Positions 7,841-16,296 of a stretch of 64,000 nucleotides of DNA are shown piece by piece. The translations under genes and the position numbers were made by a program. This DNA comes from Olsenella sp. (GTDB lineage: Bacteria > Actinomycetota > Coriobacteriia > Coriobacteriales > Atopobiaceae). The notes under the pieces are model-generated. The model was not told the DNA's origin. It did not search any database and was given only the letters and a program-made list of their open reading frames with translations. Numbering within the stretch: the first letter of the stretch is position 1; every line of letters starts with the position of its first letter. The stretch lies in assembly GCA_022648325.1 (NCBI GenBank), contig JALCMG010000004.1:62001-126000 (forward strand). The letters are read 5' to 3'.

Positions 7841-8479
7841 TTACCCGCGAACGATGGCAGTCGCCTCGCGCGAGAGCTCGCAGATGCGGTCGAACTCGCC
7901 CGCGCGAATCATCGCCGGCTTGCACATCCAAGTGCCGCCGCAAGCAATGACGGCCGGGTCGGCAAGGTAGTCCTTGAGGTTCTCGGCGTTCACGCCACCC
8001 GTGGGCATAAAGCGGTGCCCTACAAAGACCAAGGCAAGGGCACGAATGGTGGAGAGACCGCCATACTGCGCGGCCGGGAAGAACTTGGTGACTTCGATAC
8101 CCTCGTTCACGAGCGCTGTGACCTCGGTAGGCGTGACGCCAGCAGGAATCACGGGCACCTCGTGCGAGAGGCACCAGCGAACAACACCCATGTCATAGCC
8201 GGGAGAGACCACAAAGCGGGCGCCAGCGTCAACGGCGCGCTTGGCCTGCTCCTCGTTGAGGACGGTACCTGCACCCACGAGGACGTCCGGGCACTCCTTG
8301 GCGATGGCGTGAATCGAGTCGGCAGCCGCCGCGGTACGGAAGGTGACCTCCGCTGCGGGAAGTCCGCCCTCGGCAAGCGCCTTTCCAAGCGGCACTGCAT
8401 CCTCCGCACGATCGAGAACGACAACGGGCACAACGCCGACCTGCTCAACGCTCTTGTAGAATCCATCCATGTAGCTCAT
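7841..8479 (-). CDS. eda: 2-dehydro-3-deoxy-phosphogluconate (KDPG) aldolase
   Basis: Cleaves KDPG to pyruvate and glyceraldehyde-3-phosphate, the final step for both uronate branches in this window. The 212-residue class I aldolase shows the Schiff-base lysine in EVTKFFPA (about K132), the catalytic glutamate in AAEVTFRT (about E44) and the phosphate-binding MPTGGVN loop. It lies 27 bp downstream of kdgK on the same strand, so the two form a kdgK-eda operon. That operon is probably controlled from the GntR-type operator at 9560. The family is certain. KDPGal aldolase is a close relative, but the context favours KDPG. Confidence 0.93.
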   Translation of the reverse strand: MSYMDGFYKSVEQVGVVPVVVLDRAEDAVPLGKALAEGGLPAAEVTFRTAAAADSIHAIAKECPDVLVGAGTVLNEEQAKRAVDAGARFVVSPGYDMGVVRWCLSHEVPVIPAGVTPTEVTALVNEGIEVTKFFPAAQYGGLSTIRALALVFVGHRFMPTGGVNAENLKDYLADPAVIACGGTWMCKPAMIRAGEFDRICELSREATAIVRG

Positions 8480-8506
8480 TGAATTATTCCCCCTTGAAGA
8501 TGCGCC

Positions 8507-9538
8507 CTAGCGGCTCACGCGCAGCGCCGAGCCGCTCTTTGCAACAGACTCGATCTCTCCAACGCTCACCAGGTTGGAGTCACCGCGAACCGTAAGCTTG
8601 AGGACGCTCGCGGCAATCGCGTACTCTCCCGTCCGGTCGAGGTCAAAGCCGTGGAGCAGCGCGTGGATGAGACCTGCGCCATACGCGTCGCCTGCCGCAA
8701 CGCCCTCGAGCACGTGAACGTGGTGGATGGACGAGAAGTTCGCCTTGTCGTCGGCATAGATGAGCGACATCCAGTCCGAGTCTTCGACGGAGCGGATGTC
8801 TCGAACGATCGAGGCCACCATCTTGCAGCCGTAGCGCTCGCAGACGTCGGCGGCAATCTGCACGTAGGCGTCGCGCTCCTCGATTCCCGTGGCAAGTGAG
8901 CCGGAGCCATGGGATATGCCCAGGCAGGCCTCGGCGTCCTCGTCGTTGGAGATGCAGATGTCAACAAGGGGCAGCAGGCGCTTCATGACCTCGCGGGCGC
9001 GCTCGGGCGACCACAGGCGGCCACGGTAGTTGAGGTCGCAGACCGTTGTGATGCCGTGCCGGCGGCAGGCAGCAAGCGCATCCTCGCAGGCAGCGGCCAT
9101 TTCGGGAGAGACTGCCGGCGTCACGCCGGAGACGTAGAACACCTCGATGCCGTCGAGAATTGCGTCCCAGTCAAAGACGGTTCGCGGAGCAAGGTTCATT
9201 GCCGAGTACTTGCGGTCATACACGCAGCCGTTAGGCCGCACGGATGCGCCCAGCTCAAAGTAGTAGGTGCCAAGACGGTCGCCCGTGCGAACCACGCGGC
9301 TCACGTCCACCCCATAGGCCGCAAGGCTGCGCAGCGCGCAGTCGCCAATGCGGTTCTTGGGCACAACCGAGACGTACGCCGCATTGTCACCCTGGTATGC
9401 CAGAGAGAGCGCAACGTTCGCCTCGGCGCCACCGTAGCGAACGTCCATGCTCGTGGCCTGCTCAAGGCGCAGGTGGTCGGGCGGCGAGAGACGCATCATA
9501 ATCTCGCCAAACGTGAGGACCTTGGTTGAAGCGTCCAT
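8507..9538 (-). CDS. kdgK: 2-keto-3-deoxygluconate (KDG) kinase, PfkB family
   Basis: Phosphorylates KDG to KDPG with ATP. The 343-residue PfkB/ribokinase-fold protein starts MDASTKVLTFGEIMMRLSPP, typical of KDG kinases. It has the GGAEANVA substrate loop and a C-terminal GVAAGDAYGAG, in which the catalytic Asp is kept although the usual GAGD reads AAGD. It is first in the kdgK-eda operon, divergent from a GntR regulator. The intergenic region contains a GntR-type operator. Together with dhuD/dhuI and uxuA/uxuB it drains uronate-derived KDG. Confidence 0.9.
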   Translation of the reverse strand: MDASTKVLTFGEIMMRLSPPDHLRLEQATSMDVRYGGAEANVALSLAYQGDNAAYVSVVPKNRIGDCALRSLAAYGVDVSRVVRTGDRLGTYYFELGASVRPNGCVYDRKYSAMNLAPRTVFDWDAILDGIEVFYVSGVTPAVSPEMAAACEDALAACRRHGITTVCDLNYRGRLWSPERAREVMKRLLPLVDICISNDEDAEACLGISHGSGSLATGIEERDAYVQIAADVCERYGCKMVASIVRDIRSVEDSDWMSLIYADDKANFSSIHHVHVLEGVAAGDAYGAGLIHALLHGFDLDRTGEYAIAASVLKLTVRGDSNLVSVGEIESVAKSGSALRVSR

Positions 9539-9559
9539 ATGTGCTCCTCCTTGGAGTAA

Positions 9560-9573
9560 TCTAACATGCTAGT
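9560..9573. promoter_or_regulatory. Putative GntR (UxuR-like) operator before kdgK
   Basis: TCTAACATGCTAGT. Its reverse complement, ACTAGCATGTTAGA, matches 10 of 14 positions of the perfect palindrome ACTAGTATACTAGT found before uxuB (38653). It lies between divergent kdgK and the GntR gene. Confidence 0.55.
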
Positions 9574-9626
9574 TATGACTGAGATATTCTCGCCATGCGT
9601 GAAGGAAGTCAAGGAATTACGTAGCG

Positions 9627-9648
9627 TTTTAGCAAGTGGATGCTAAAA
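9627..9648. promoter_or_regulatory. AT-rich palindrome in the kdgK/GntR intergenic region
   Basis: TTTTAGCA-AGTGGA-TGCTAAAA is a perfect 8-bp inverted repeat in the divergent promoter region. It may be a further operator or a hairpin; it does not match either operator family described elsewhere. Confidence 0.4.
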
Positions 9649-9753
9649 ATCGGCAAACGCACACCTTGAGCGCCAAGCTTCAATTAGACATAACTTACAT
9701 TCCAGTTTACGAGTAATATGCCAGTCAGCATAAGTTTGACCGGGGAGGGGCAG

Positions 9754-10440
9754 ATGCCAGACAGCGACGACCAAGACCAGCAGGCCGAGCTTGCCTATAG
9801 CGCGCTGCGACGCGGCATCATGGAGTTCCGCTTTGCCCCCGGGGAGCGCCTCTCCCCCACGGCACTTCGCGAGCGCCTGGGCGTTGGGCGCACCCCGGTC
9901 CGCGAGGCAATCGTGCGCCTGCGCCAGGAGGGGCTTGTCGTCACCCGTCCAAAGAGCGGCTCGTACGTGGCGCTGGTCGACCTCGAGGCAGCCGAGTGCG
10001 CGCGCTTCCTGCGGTCGAACACCGAGCGCGCGGTTGTTGTGGAGTGCTGCTCGCGCGCAGGCGAGAAGGACATCGCCTCTCTGCAGACTCTCCTCGACAA
10101 CCAGGCACGCGCCATGGAGGCTCACGACCAGCGTTCGTTCTTCAATGCAGACAACCGCATGCACGAGGAGCTCTACAACATCGCAGGCAGGAGTCGCGCC
10201 TGGACGTGGCTCGAGGAGACCAACCTCGACCTCGAGCGCTACCGCTGGCTGCACGTACAGGCACGCGGCATGGGATGGGGCTCAATTCTCGCTGAGCACC
10301 AAGAGCTGGTTGATGCTATCGCCAGGAAGGATCCTGAGGAGGCATCCTACGTCACGGTTCACCACCTTCACGTGATGCTCGACGAGAGGGACGAGGTCAT
10401 TGCCGCCTTCCCGGGATACTTTGTGCAAGGCGACCATTGA
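9754..10440 (+). CDS. GntR-family regulator with FCD domain (uronate regulator candidate)
   Basis: DNA-binding repressor of the FadR subfamily. The winged helix is at about residues 14-75 (LGVGRTPVREAIVRLRQEGLV), followed by an all-helical FCD ligand domain with metal-type residues (FFNADNRMHEELY, HHLHVM). The ATG at 9754 is preferred because GGGGAGGGG precedes it; the ATG at 9718 lacks one. The ligand domain shares the unusual LERYRWLHV segment with the second GntR at 38843, so they are paralogues. It is divergent from kdgK-eda, with a candidate operator between. The effector is probably an aldonate or uronate intermediate, as for UxuR/ExuR (inference). Confidence 0.88.
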   Translation: MPDSDDQDQQAELAYSALRRGIMEFRFAPGERLSPTALRERLGVGRTPVREAIVRLRQEGLVVTRPKSGSYVALVDLEAAECARFLRSNTERAVVVECCSRAGEKDIASLQTLLDNQARAMEAHDQRSFFNADNRMHEELYNIAGRSRAWTWLEETNLDLERYRWLHVQARGMGWGSILAEHQELVDAIARKDPEEASYVTVHHLHVMLDERDEVIAAFPGYFVQGDH

Positions 10441-10513
10441 TAAACTAATTTTCTCTCTCCATTCCTGTTAAAACTCAAAGCTTATCTGCAGATATTTTCT
10501 TCTCAATGCCATG

Positions 10514-10540
10514 TTGACAAAACCGGTTTACTATTATTCA
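10514..10540 (+). promoter_or_regulatory. dhuD promoter with LacI-type operator in the spacer
   Basis: TTGACA at 10514-10519 is a consensus -35. TATTCA at 10535-10540 is a possible -10 with a short spacer. AAACCGGTTT at 10520-10529, a perfect palindrome, lies between them. A second inverted repeat, TACTATT-ATTC-AATAGTA, follows at about 10529-10546. The first matches the operator family near the lacI-type gene and the PTS genes. Confidence 0.65.
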
Positions 10541-10581
10541 ATAGTACCGAGAACAACCCCTTTCAAACGATAGGAGCACAT

Positions 10582-11403
10582 ATGGATGAGAAGACCGCAG
10601 GCATTCTCTCTAGCTTCTCGCTCGAGGGCAAGGTGGCCCTGGTAACGGGCGCCACCTATGGCATTGGCTTTGCGATTGCCACCGCCCTCGCCGAGGCTGG
10701 CGCCAAGATCGCGTTCAACGACCGTCGCCAGGAGCGCATCAAGAGCGCCACCGCAGAGTACGCAAAGCGTGGCATCGAGGCCCATGGCTTTGTGGCGGAC
10801 GTGACCAGCGAAGAGCAGGTCGCAGGCCTTATTGAGAACATCCGCGAGGTCTATGGGACCACGCCGGACATCCTGGTGAACAACGCAGGCATCATCAAGC
10901 GCATCCCCATGCTGGAGATGAGCGCCGCGGACTACCGCCAGGTTGTTGACATAGACCTCGTTGGCCCCTTCATCTGCGCAAAGGCCGTGATTCCCGGCAT
11001 GATCGAGAAGGGCCATGGCAAGATCATCAACATCTGCTCGATGATGAGCGAGCTTGGCCGCGAGACCATCGCGGGCTACGCCGCCGCAAAGGGTGGCCTC
11101 AAGATGCTCACCAAGAACATCTGCTCAGAGTTTGGCGAGGCCAACATCCAGTGCAACGGCATTGGGCCGGGCTACATTGCCACCCCGCAGACCGCTCCCC
11201 TGCGCGAGCGCCAGGCGGACGGCTCCCGCCACCCCTTTGACCAGTTCATCTGTGCAAAGACGCCCGCTGGCCGCTGGGGCACGCCCGAGGACCTCATGGG
11301 GCCGGCGGTGTTTCTCGCCTCTGACGCCTCGAACTTTGTGAACGGCCACATCCTCTACGTTGACGGTGGCATTCTCGCCTATATCGGCAAGCAGCCGGAG
11401 TAG
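10582..11403 (+). CDS. dhuD: SDR dehydrogenase DhuD-like (makes KDG from unsaturated-uronate product)
   Basis: NAD(P)H-dependent short-chain reductase that converts 3-deoxy-D-glycero-2,5-hexodiulosonate to KDG. The cofactor motif is TGATYGIG (22-29) and the catalytic Ser-Tyr-Lys are at about S153, Y166 and K170 (YAAAK). The C-terminal half (RERQADGSRHPFDQF, NGHILYVDGGILAYIGKQPE) closely resembles, as I recall it, the streptococcal DhuD of glycosaminoglycan degradation. An AGGAG ribosome-binding site precedes the ATG. It is first in a dhuD-dhuI unit under a LacI-type operator. Databases often label such proteins gluconate 5-dehydrogenase or KduD. Confidence 0.88.
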   Translation: MDEKTAGILSSFSLEGKVALVTGATYGIGFAIATALAEAGAKIAFNDRRQERIKSATAEYAKRGIEAHGFVADVTSEEQVAGLIENIREVYGTTPDILVNNAGIIKRIPMLEMSAADYRQVVDIDLVGPFICAKAVIPGMIEKGHGKIINICSMMSELGRETIAGYAAAKGGLKMLTKNICSEFGEANIQCNGIGPGYIATPQTAPLRERQADGSRHPFDQFICAKTPAGRWGTPEDLMGPAVFLASDASNFVNGHILYVDGGILAYIGKQPE

Positions 11404-11429
11404 CACAACCCCACTCGAAAGGAAGCACA

Positions 11430-12068
11430 ATGAAGATCGCGCTCATCAACGAAAACAGCCAGGCAGCCAAGAATGCCATGATTGAGAAGGCCCTGCGCAA
11501 GGTCGTAGAGCCCATGGGCCACGAGGTATTCAACTATGGCATGTACACGGCGGATGACGAGGCCCAGCTCACCTACGTGCAGAACGGCATCCTCGCGGCC
11601 ACCCTTCTCAACGGCGGCGCGGCGGACTACGTTGTGACCGGCTGCGGCACCGGCGAGGGAGCCATGCTCGCACTCAACTCCTTCCCCGGAGTCATCTGCG
11701 GCCACGTGGAGGATCCCCTCGACGCCTATACCTTTGCGCAGATCAATGATGGTAACGCGGTTGCCATGCCCTTCGCCCTCAAGAACGGGTGGGGCCAGGA
11801 ACTCAACCTCGAGTACACCTTCGAGAAGCTCTTTGGCTTTGGCTCTGGCAACGGCTACCCTGCCGAGCGCGTGGTTCCCGAGCAGCGCAACAAGAAGATC
11901 CTCGACAGCGTGCGAGAGGCGAGCTTCCATCCGTTCACCGAGCTTCTCTCCAAGCTCGACCGTGACCTCGTGCGTGGCGCCTTCGCAGGCGAGCACTTCC
12001 AGGAGTACTTCTTTGCAAACGCGACGAACGAGGCTGTCACCAAGGTGGTTCGCGAGGTTCTCGCCTAG
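11430..12068 (+). CDS. dhuI: RpiB/LacAB-family sugar isomerase, DhuI-like
   Basis: Predicted isomerase of 4-deoxy-L-threo-5-hexosulose uronate, the product of unsaturated glucuronyl hydrolase. The 212-residue RpiB/LacA/LacB fold shows the active-site TGCGTGEG loop (70-77, with Cys72). It is longer than RpiB at its C-terminus, as DhuI proteins are. It follows dhuD by 26 bp with a GAAAGGAAGC ribosome-binding site. The pairing of an RpiB-family isomerase with this SDR is the known streptococcal DhuI-DhuD arrangement. A ribose-5-phosphate isomerase role is less likely in this setting. Confidence 0.87.
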   Translation: MKIALINENSQAAKNAMIEKALRKVVEPMGHEVFNYGMYTADDEAQLTYVQNGILAATLLNGGAADYVVTGCGTGEGAMLALNSFPGVICGHVEDPLDAYTFAQINDGNAVAMPFALKNGWGQELNLEYTFEKLFGFGSGNGYPAERVVPEQRNKKILDSVREASFHPFTELLSKLDRDLVRGAFAGEHFQEYFFANATNEAVTKVVREVLA

Positions 12069-12100
12069 GAACCTGCCAATTCCATAAGATGTAGTTTCGC

Positions 12101-12144
12101 TGGTAACGGGGACGCAGGGAAATCCTTGCGTCCCCGTGTTACCA
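12101..12144. repeat. Long hairpin after dhuI
   Basis: TGGTAACGGGGACGCAGGGA at 12101-12120 pairs, with a small bulge, with the following 22 bases ending GTGTTACCA. There is no T-run, so it is not a standard terminator. It could end dhuD-dhuI or be a REP-like palindrome. Confidence 0.6.
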
Positions 12145-12152
12145 TTTGTTTA

Positions 12153-12165
12153 GTAAACCGTTTAC
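12153..12165. promoter_or_regulatory. LacI-family operator, probable autoregulation site
   Basis: GTAAAC-C-GTTTAC is a perfect 6+1+6 palindrome 21 bp before the lacI-type start codon. It belongs to the same TAAAC/GTTTA family as the sites at 10520, 25621 and 26175. Confidence 0.7.
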
Positions 12166-12186
12166 CAATCGTCTGAGCGAGGCTCT

Positions 12187-13206
12187 ATGCCCACAGCCAC
12201 AAAGAAGCGCGTCACCATCAACCAGATTGCCCAGATCGCAGGGACGTCCAAGACAACGGTCTCGTTCTATCTCAACGGGCACACCGACCGAATGTCGCGG
12301 GAGACGCTCGAACGCATCAAGCAGGCAATTAGCGAGACAGGCTATGAGCCTAGTCCCTTGGCACGCAGCATGAACGCAAAGCAGACGTTCCTCATTGGCG
12401 TTGTGGTTGGCGATATCGCAAATCACTTCTCCAACCAGATCGTGAAGGGCATCGACTCCGTTGCAAACGCCGCTGGCTATCGGCTCCTCATTAGCAGCTC
12501 GAACTTCGACCGCGACAACGAGCATGCCCTCATCGACCGCCTCATGGCCGTGGGTGTCGACGGCTTTATCGTGCAGCCAACCGCGCGATTCCGTGAGGTC
12601 GCGGATGCCCTGTCTAACTCCGGAAAGCACCTCGTCTTCTTTGACAGCAAGTACTACGACTATACGGCGAGCTGGGTTAAGACCGACAACTACGAGGCAA
12701 CCCGTGATGCGATCTCGACCTGCCTTGACCGCGGGTACGAGCGCGCGCTGGTGGTTGCTGCAAAGCCACAGCTCCTCAGCTCGCGCACCGAGCGCCTGAA
12801 GGGCTGCATCGACACCTTGGGAGACAGGGGCGTTAAGTTCTCCCAGTTTGTGATTCCGGACAATGGTGTGCCAACGGAGAAGCTCACGCATTGGCTTCAC
12901 GAGCAGCTGGACGAGTCAACCGTACCTACGCTTGTCTTTGCGCCAAACTGCTGGGCCTTACCAGATGTATACGTCGCGATGAGGGACTTCTATCCCCGCA
13001 TGCCACACGAGATCGGGCTTCTCGGCTTTGACAACACCGATTGGGCAAGCGTTGCCTCCCCGAGCGTCTCGGTGGTGGCCCAACCGGCGTTCGAGGAGGG
13101 AGTCCAGGCGGCAAAGATTCTCCTTGACCTCATTGGGGGCAAAGGAGAGATTGACCCGCATCAAATCCTTCCTTGCAAGGTGCAATGGGGAGCAAGCACG
13201 CGCTAG
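12187..13206 (+). CDS. LacI-family transcriptional regulator (RegR-like candidate)
   Basis: Repressor of 339 residues with the classic N-terminal LacI helix-turn-helix (VTINQIAQIAGTSKTTVSFY, about 9-28) and hinge. A periplasmic-binding-like sugar domain follows (LIGVVVGDIANHF, GLLGFDNTDWASV). It sits between dhuD-dhuI and the opposing PTS/glycosidase operon. Matching operators occur before itself, dhuD, PTS IIB and PTS IIA. In streptococci the equivalent glycosaminoglycan locus is controlled by the LacI-type RegR, so a similar role is likely. The effector is unknown. A bidirectional terminator separates it from the operon end. Confidence 0.9.
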   Translation: MPTATKKRVTINQIAQIAGTSKTTVSFYLNGHTDRMSRETLERIKQAISETGYEPSPLARSMNAKQTFLIGVVVGDIANHFSNQIVKGIDSVANAAGYRLLISSSNFDRDNEHALIDRLMAVGVDGFIVQPTARFREVADALSNSGKHLVFFDSKYYDYTASWVKTDNYEATRDAISTCLDRGYERALVVAAKPQLLSSRTERLKGCIDTLGDRGVKFSQFVIPDNGVPTEKLTHWLHEQLDESTVPTLVFAPNCWALPDVYVAMRDFYPRMPHEIGLLGFDNTDWASVASPSVSVVAQPAFEEGVQAAKILLDLIGGKGEIDPHQILPCKVQWGASTR

Positions 13207-13228
13207 CGCCTTTCGCATGACGACGAGC

Positions 13229-13259
13229 AAGGCCGGCCTTCCCAAGTAAGGCCGGCCTT
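13229..13259. terminator. Bidirectional terminator between the lacI-type gene and the PTS operon
   Basis: AAGGCCGGCCTT, a 7-nt loop, then AAGGCCGGCCTT and ATTT. Each arm is itself self-complementary. It ends both the regulator gene and the opposing long operon. Confidence 0.85.
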
Positions 13260-13296
13260 ATTTGCGTGGCGGCTAGGATGTCTGGGACAAGATTCG

Positions 13297-16296
13297 CTAG
13301 CAGGTGACCAGGGTCACCAGCGTCATCTCGCCCCTCCTCACCTGATAGCGCACTGCGGGAATCACTGACTCGGCATGCGAGATGTTCGTGTTAGCCTCTG
13401 CGTGGATGATGACCTTCTCGCCTGGCGTAGCAAGAGCCCGCACCTCGCAGGCGGCGTCAATGTCTGTCTCCCCCAGCGTATGGTAGTTGCCAGGCACCGC
13501 AAACCCGCAGTCCAGGGCCTCGCAGGCGTCATCGGTCCGTACGTGATGGATGCGCAGGTGACCCCGCAGCAGGGGCACAACCTCTGTGCGCACCTCGATG
13601 CCAGGTATGGGTGACCAGGAAAGTCTTGTCTCCCAGAGTTCGCCTGCCGCCGCACGTTGCCCAAGCTCCTCGGATAGCTCGCGGGCGCCCTCGACAAGGT
13701 TCCAAAAAGACCCCACCCATTCCGGAGGCAGCTGAAGCATTTCCGAGTCTGCCGCACCTTCGGGAACAAGGACCCTTCCTCCCACGAGAAAGGAGAGCGT
13801 TCCGTCTGGGGTGGCCTCCTCGGGCGTGCGCTCGGAGCGTGAGGCCGAGAAGCCAAAGCGGGTGCTGTAGGCAAACTTCCCGTACTTGGCTGCAGACTGT
13901 GCGAAGGGGTGTTTGGGAAGAGGTCCCGTGCGGTAGAGAAAGACCTCCCCCTCCCCATCGCGCGCCACGAGGCCAAGGGGCGTCTGGGCAATAGGAGGGA
14001 GCTTTGGAAGTGGCTCGGGGATAGCGCGCCAGACCGGGTCATCCTCCGGAAGTGCGAGGCAAGCAAACGCCATCAGGCTCCAGTAGGGAGAGCCAGGCCC
14101 GTTGTAGCCCTCGGCCATGTGGAGGCAGGGATACTTGTATCCAATCGACTGGACGCCGGCGTTGTCCGTGACGAGATTCCGATCGAAGGACGCAATCGAA
14201 CGCGTCACAAGGCCGAGAAGGGCACCCGAAGAGAAGCCAGGCCCAAGATCCACCCTGGCAGCAAGGGCCTCGGACCAGAACCCTGCGAAGGCAAAGCGAT
14301 AGGTGAGAGACCTGCCAAACGGGACCGGCTCTCCCCTCGAACTAAAGAGAAGGACGTAGTCCCTGGCAAATCGCGCGGCACGCGTCTTGTACTCGCCGGC
14401 ACGCGTGGCATCGCAATCTCCAAAGAGGCGCGCGTAGAGGAGCCCAAAGAAGTGGAAGGTCATCGCGTTGTAGTAGTCAAAGACGCCGCCAGGCCCGTCT
14501 TGGTACCAACCGTTGCCACGATAGAAGCCGTCGAGCGTGGCAAGGTCGTCGGCGAGTTTTTTGTTGTCCCACTCCCTACCCCGCTCGCGCAACGCAAGGT
14601 TTGCCAGGACCCTGAACCAGAGCCAGTTTCCCAATGGGTACTCAGAGCGGTTTACCGCAAGGAGCCAAGTCGCAAGGCGCGCCTTCACGTCCTCTGCGAG
14701 GGGCTCCCAGAGGACGTCCGGAGCGACGAGCAGAGCGTAGGCCAATGCGGCGACCTCAACAAAGCGCTGGTCATGGTCACGAAACCCTCCCCAGTACTCT
14801 GGAGAGGCGGGATCTGTGCCCGCCTCTATCCCCTTGAGATAGACCCTCTCGAAGAAGCCGTCCCTGCTCCTGCCGCCTCCCGCCCATAAGGGAGCGAGCC
14901 CCCAGAGCTGGCGCGCCCAGGCCTCGAAGGAGAGCACATCGTGCTCGTAGAGGGTAGCGCCGCCTGCCAGATCGAGGCGTGCGCACCCCTTGCTGTAGAA
15001 CGGTTTGAGGGGCTCCAGATACCCGAAGAGCTCCCCTGCGAGCCACTCGCGCAGAGACGAGCCTGCCACGGCTAAGGACTCCTTCTTCTTGAGGACCTCC
15101 GCCTCGACCTCCGACGCCTCTGTGATGCGAGGGCCAGAGAAGGGCTCGCCGGTGTCGCAGCCGTAGGTGACGCCCTCTTCGATGAGTCGTGCCCCCTTGC
15201 CAAGCTGGATGCAGGGCTTGCCGGCATCGGTGGCGTCTGGTGAATAGGACACCTCGCAGTCCTTGAGCTCGAGCGTACCGGGAACGTCCTCTCGCCCCTT
15301 GAAGAAGGAGCTCTGGGAGACGCCCGTAGCCTTGCAGCGCACAAGGTGGAGATCAACCAGCGGACGCTCGGTTTGGTAGCCCTTCTCGGAACCATAGTCG
15401 TAGTTCAGGAGCCTGCCGGGGTTCTCGAAGACACAGTCCTGGAAGCGCCAGTTGGCGGCATCCTCCCTAATAACGTCCCCCTTCACGGCGTAGTACTTGA
15501 TTGCGGCGTGCATGTGGTGGGTTCCCTCGAGGATGTGGGGGTACTCACCCGGCCCCACAATCTGGCAGTGGCTCACGAAGAGGTTCACAGCGCCCAGCCG
15601 AAAAGCGTTGCATGCGGTGTTGAGCAGGCAATTCTCCACAAAGACGTTCCGCGCGTCAAAGCCGGCGACGCAGTCGTCCCCGCACTTGAGCGTGCATCCC
15701 TCGATGCTCACGTTCGTGCAGTGGTGGATGTTGAAGCCGTCATGTCCGCCGAGGACCGTGACACCATCAAACCTCACGTTCGTGCACGAGTCGACCTGGT
15801 GGCTCCAGTTTGCGGACTTCTCGAACGTGTAGCCAGAGAGAAAGACGTTGCGGCACCTGCAGACGCGGATTCCCATGGCACCGCGGAAGCCCTCTTCCCC
15901 AGCCGGGTCAGTGCAGTCGGAGCCGCTGATCGAGGAACCCTTCTCGCCGGTGATTGCCACGTCCTCGGCGTCCGCCACCGTGATAAGCGCCCGGGTGTAG
16001 TGGGGCGGAATGCCCTGGATACGAGCGATGAACGGATCTTGGGCGTATGCCAGGGTCGTCGGGATGTCCCAATCGGTGTAGTCCGCAATGTTCGTGCTGC
16101 CTTCGAGGCGCGCACCGGGGGCCAGATGAAGCTCTGTATGGCCAAAGAGACGAACGCTGCCAATGTGGTAGGTCCCCGCCGGCACGATGACACGCGCCCC
16201 CTTCTCCTTGACGGCAGCGTCGAGCACTTCCTGGAACTCTCTTGTCACCAGGCCATTACCGGCTCCCAGTTCCTTTGGTACGACAAGCTCACGCAT
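13297..16296 (-). CDS. Two-domain protein: GH28-like beta-helix plus DUF2264
   Basis: The 999-residue cytosolic protein has no signal peptide. Residues about 1-400 form a right-handed beta-helix resembling GH28 polygalacturonases, with CTNVSIEGCTLKCGDDCVAG containing the GDD dyad at 206-208; the usual later GHG motif is not evident. Residues about 417-999 match DUF2264, starting LFGYLEPLKPFYSKG. I believe CAZy places DUF2264 members in a beta-glucuronidase family (GH154), but I cannot check this. The start is the ATG at 16296, overlapping the upstream stop (ATGCGTGA). It is last in the PTS operon. A joint role on a uronate-containing oligosaccharide is inferred. Confidence 0.78.
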   Translation of the reverse strand: MRELVVPKELGAGNGLVTREFQEVLDAAVKEKGARVIVPAGTYHIGSVRLFGHTELHLAPGARLEGSTNIADYTDWDIPTTLAYAQDPFIARIQGIPPHYTRALITVADAEDVAITGEKGSSISGSDCTDPAGEEGFRGAMGIRVCRCRNVFLSGYTFEKSANWSHQVDSCTNVRFDGVTVLGGHDGFNIHHCTNVSIEGCTLKCGDDCVAGFDARNVFVENCLLNTACNAFRLGAVNLFVSHCQIVGPGEYPHILEGTHHMHAAIKYYAVKGDVIREDAANWRFQDCVFENPGRLLNYDYGSEKGYQTERPLVDLHLVRCKATGVSQSSFFKGREDVPGTLELKDCEVSYSPDATDAGKPCIQLGKGARLIEEGVTYGCDTGEPFSGPRITEASEVEAEVLKKKESLAVAGSSLREWLAGELFGYLEPLKPFYSKGCARLDLAGGATLYEHDVLSFEAWARQLWGLAPLWAGGGRSRDGFFERVYLKGIEAGTDPASPEYWGGFRDHDQRFVEVAALAYALLVAPDVLWEPLAEDVKARLATWLLAVNRSEYPLGNWLWFRVLANLALRERGREWDNKKLADDLATLDGFYRGNGWYQDGPGGVFDYYNAMTFHFFGLLYARLFGDCDATRAGEYKTRAARFARDYVLLFSSRGEPVPFGRSLTYRFAFAGFWSEALAARVDLGPGFSSGALLGLVTRSIASFDRNLVTDNAGVQSIGYKYPCLHMAEGYNGPGSPYWSLMAFACLALPEDDPVWRAIPEPLPKLPPIAQTPLGLVARDGEGEVFLYRTGPLPKHPFAQSAAKYGKFAYSTRFGFSASRSERTPEEATPDGTLSFLVGGRVLVPEGAADSEMLQLPPEWVGSFWNLVEGARELSEELGQRAAAGELWETRLSWSPIPGIEVRTEVVPLLRGHLRIHHVRTDDACEALDCGFAVPGNYHTLGETDIDAACEVRALATPGEKVIIHAEANTNISHAESVIPAVRYQVRRGEMTLVTLVTC

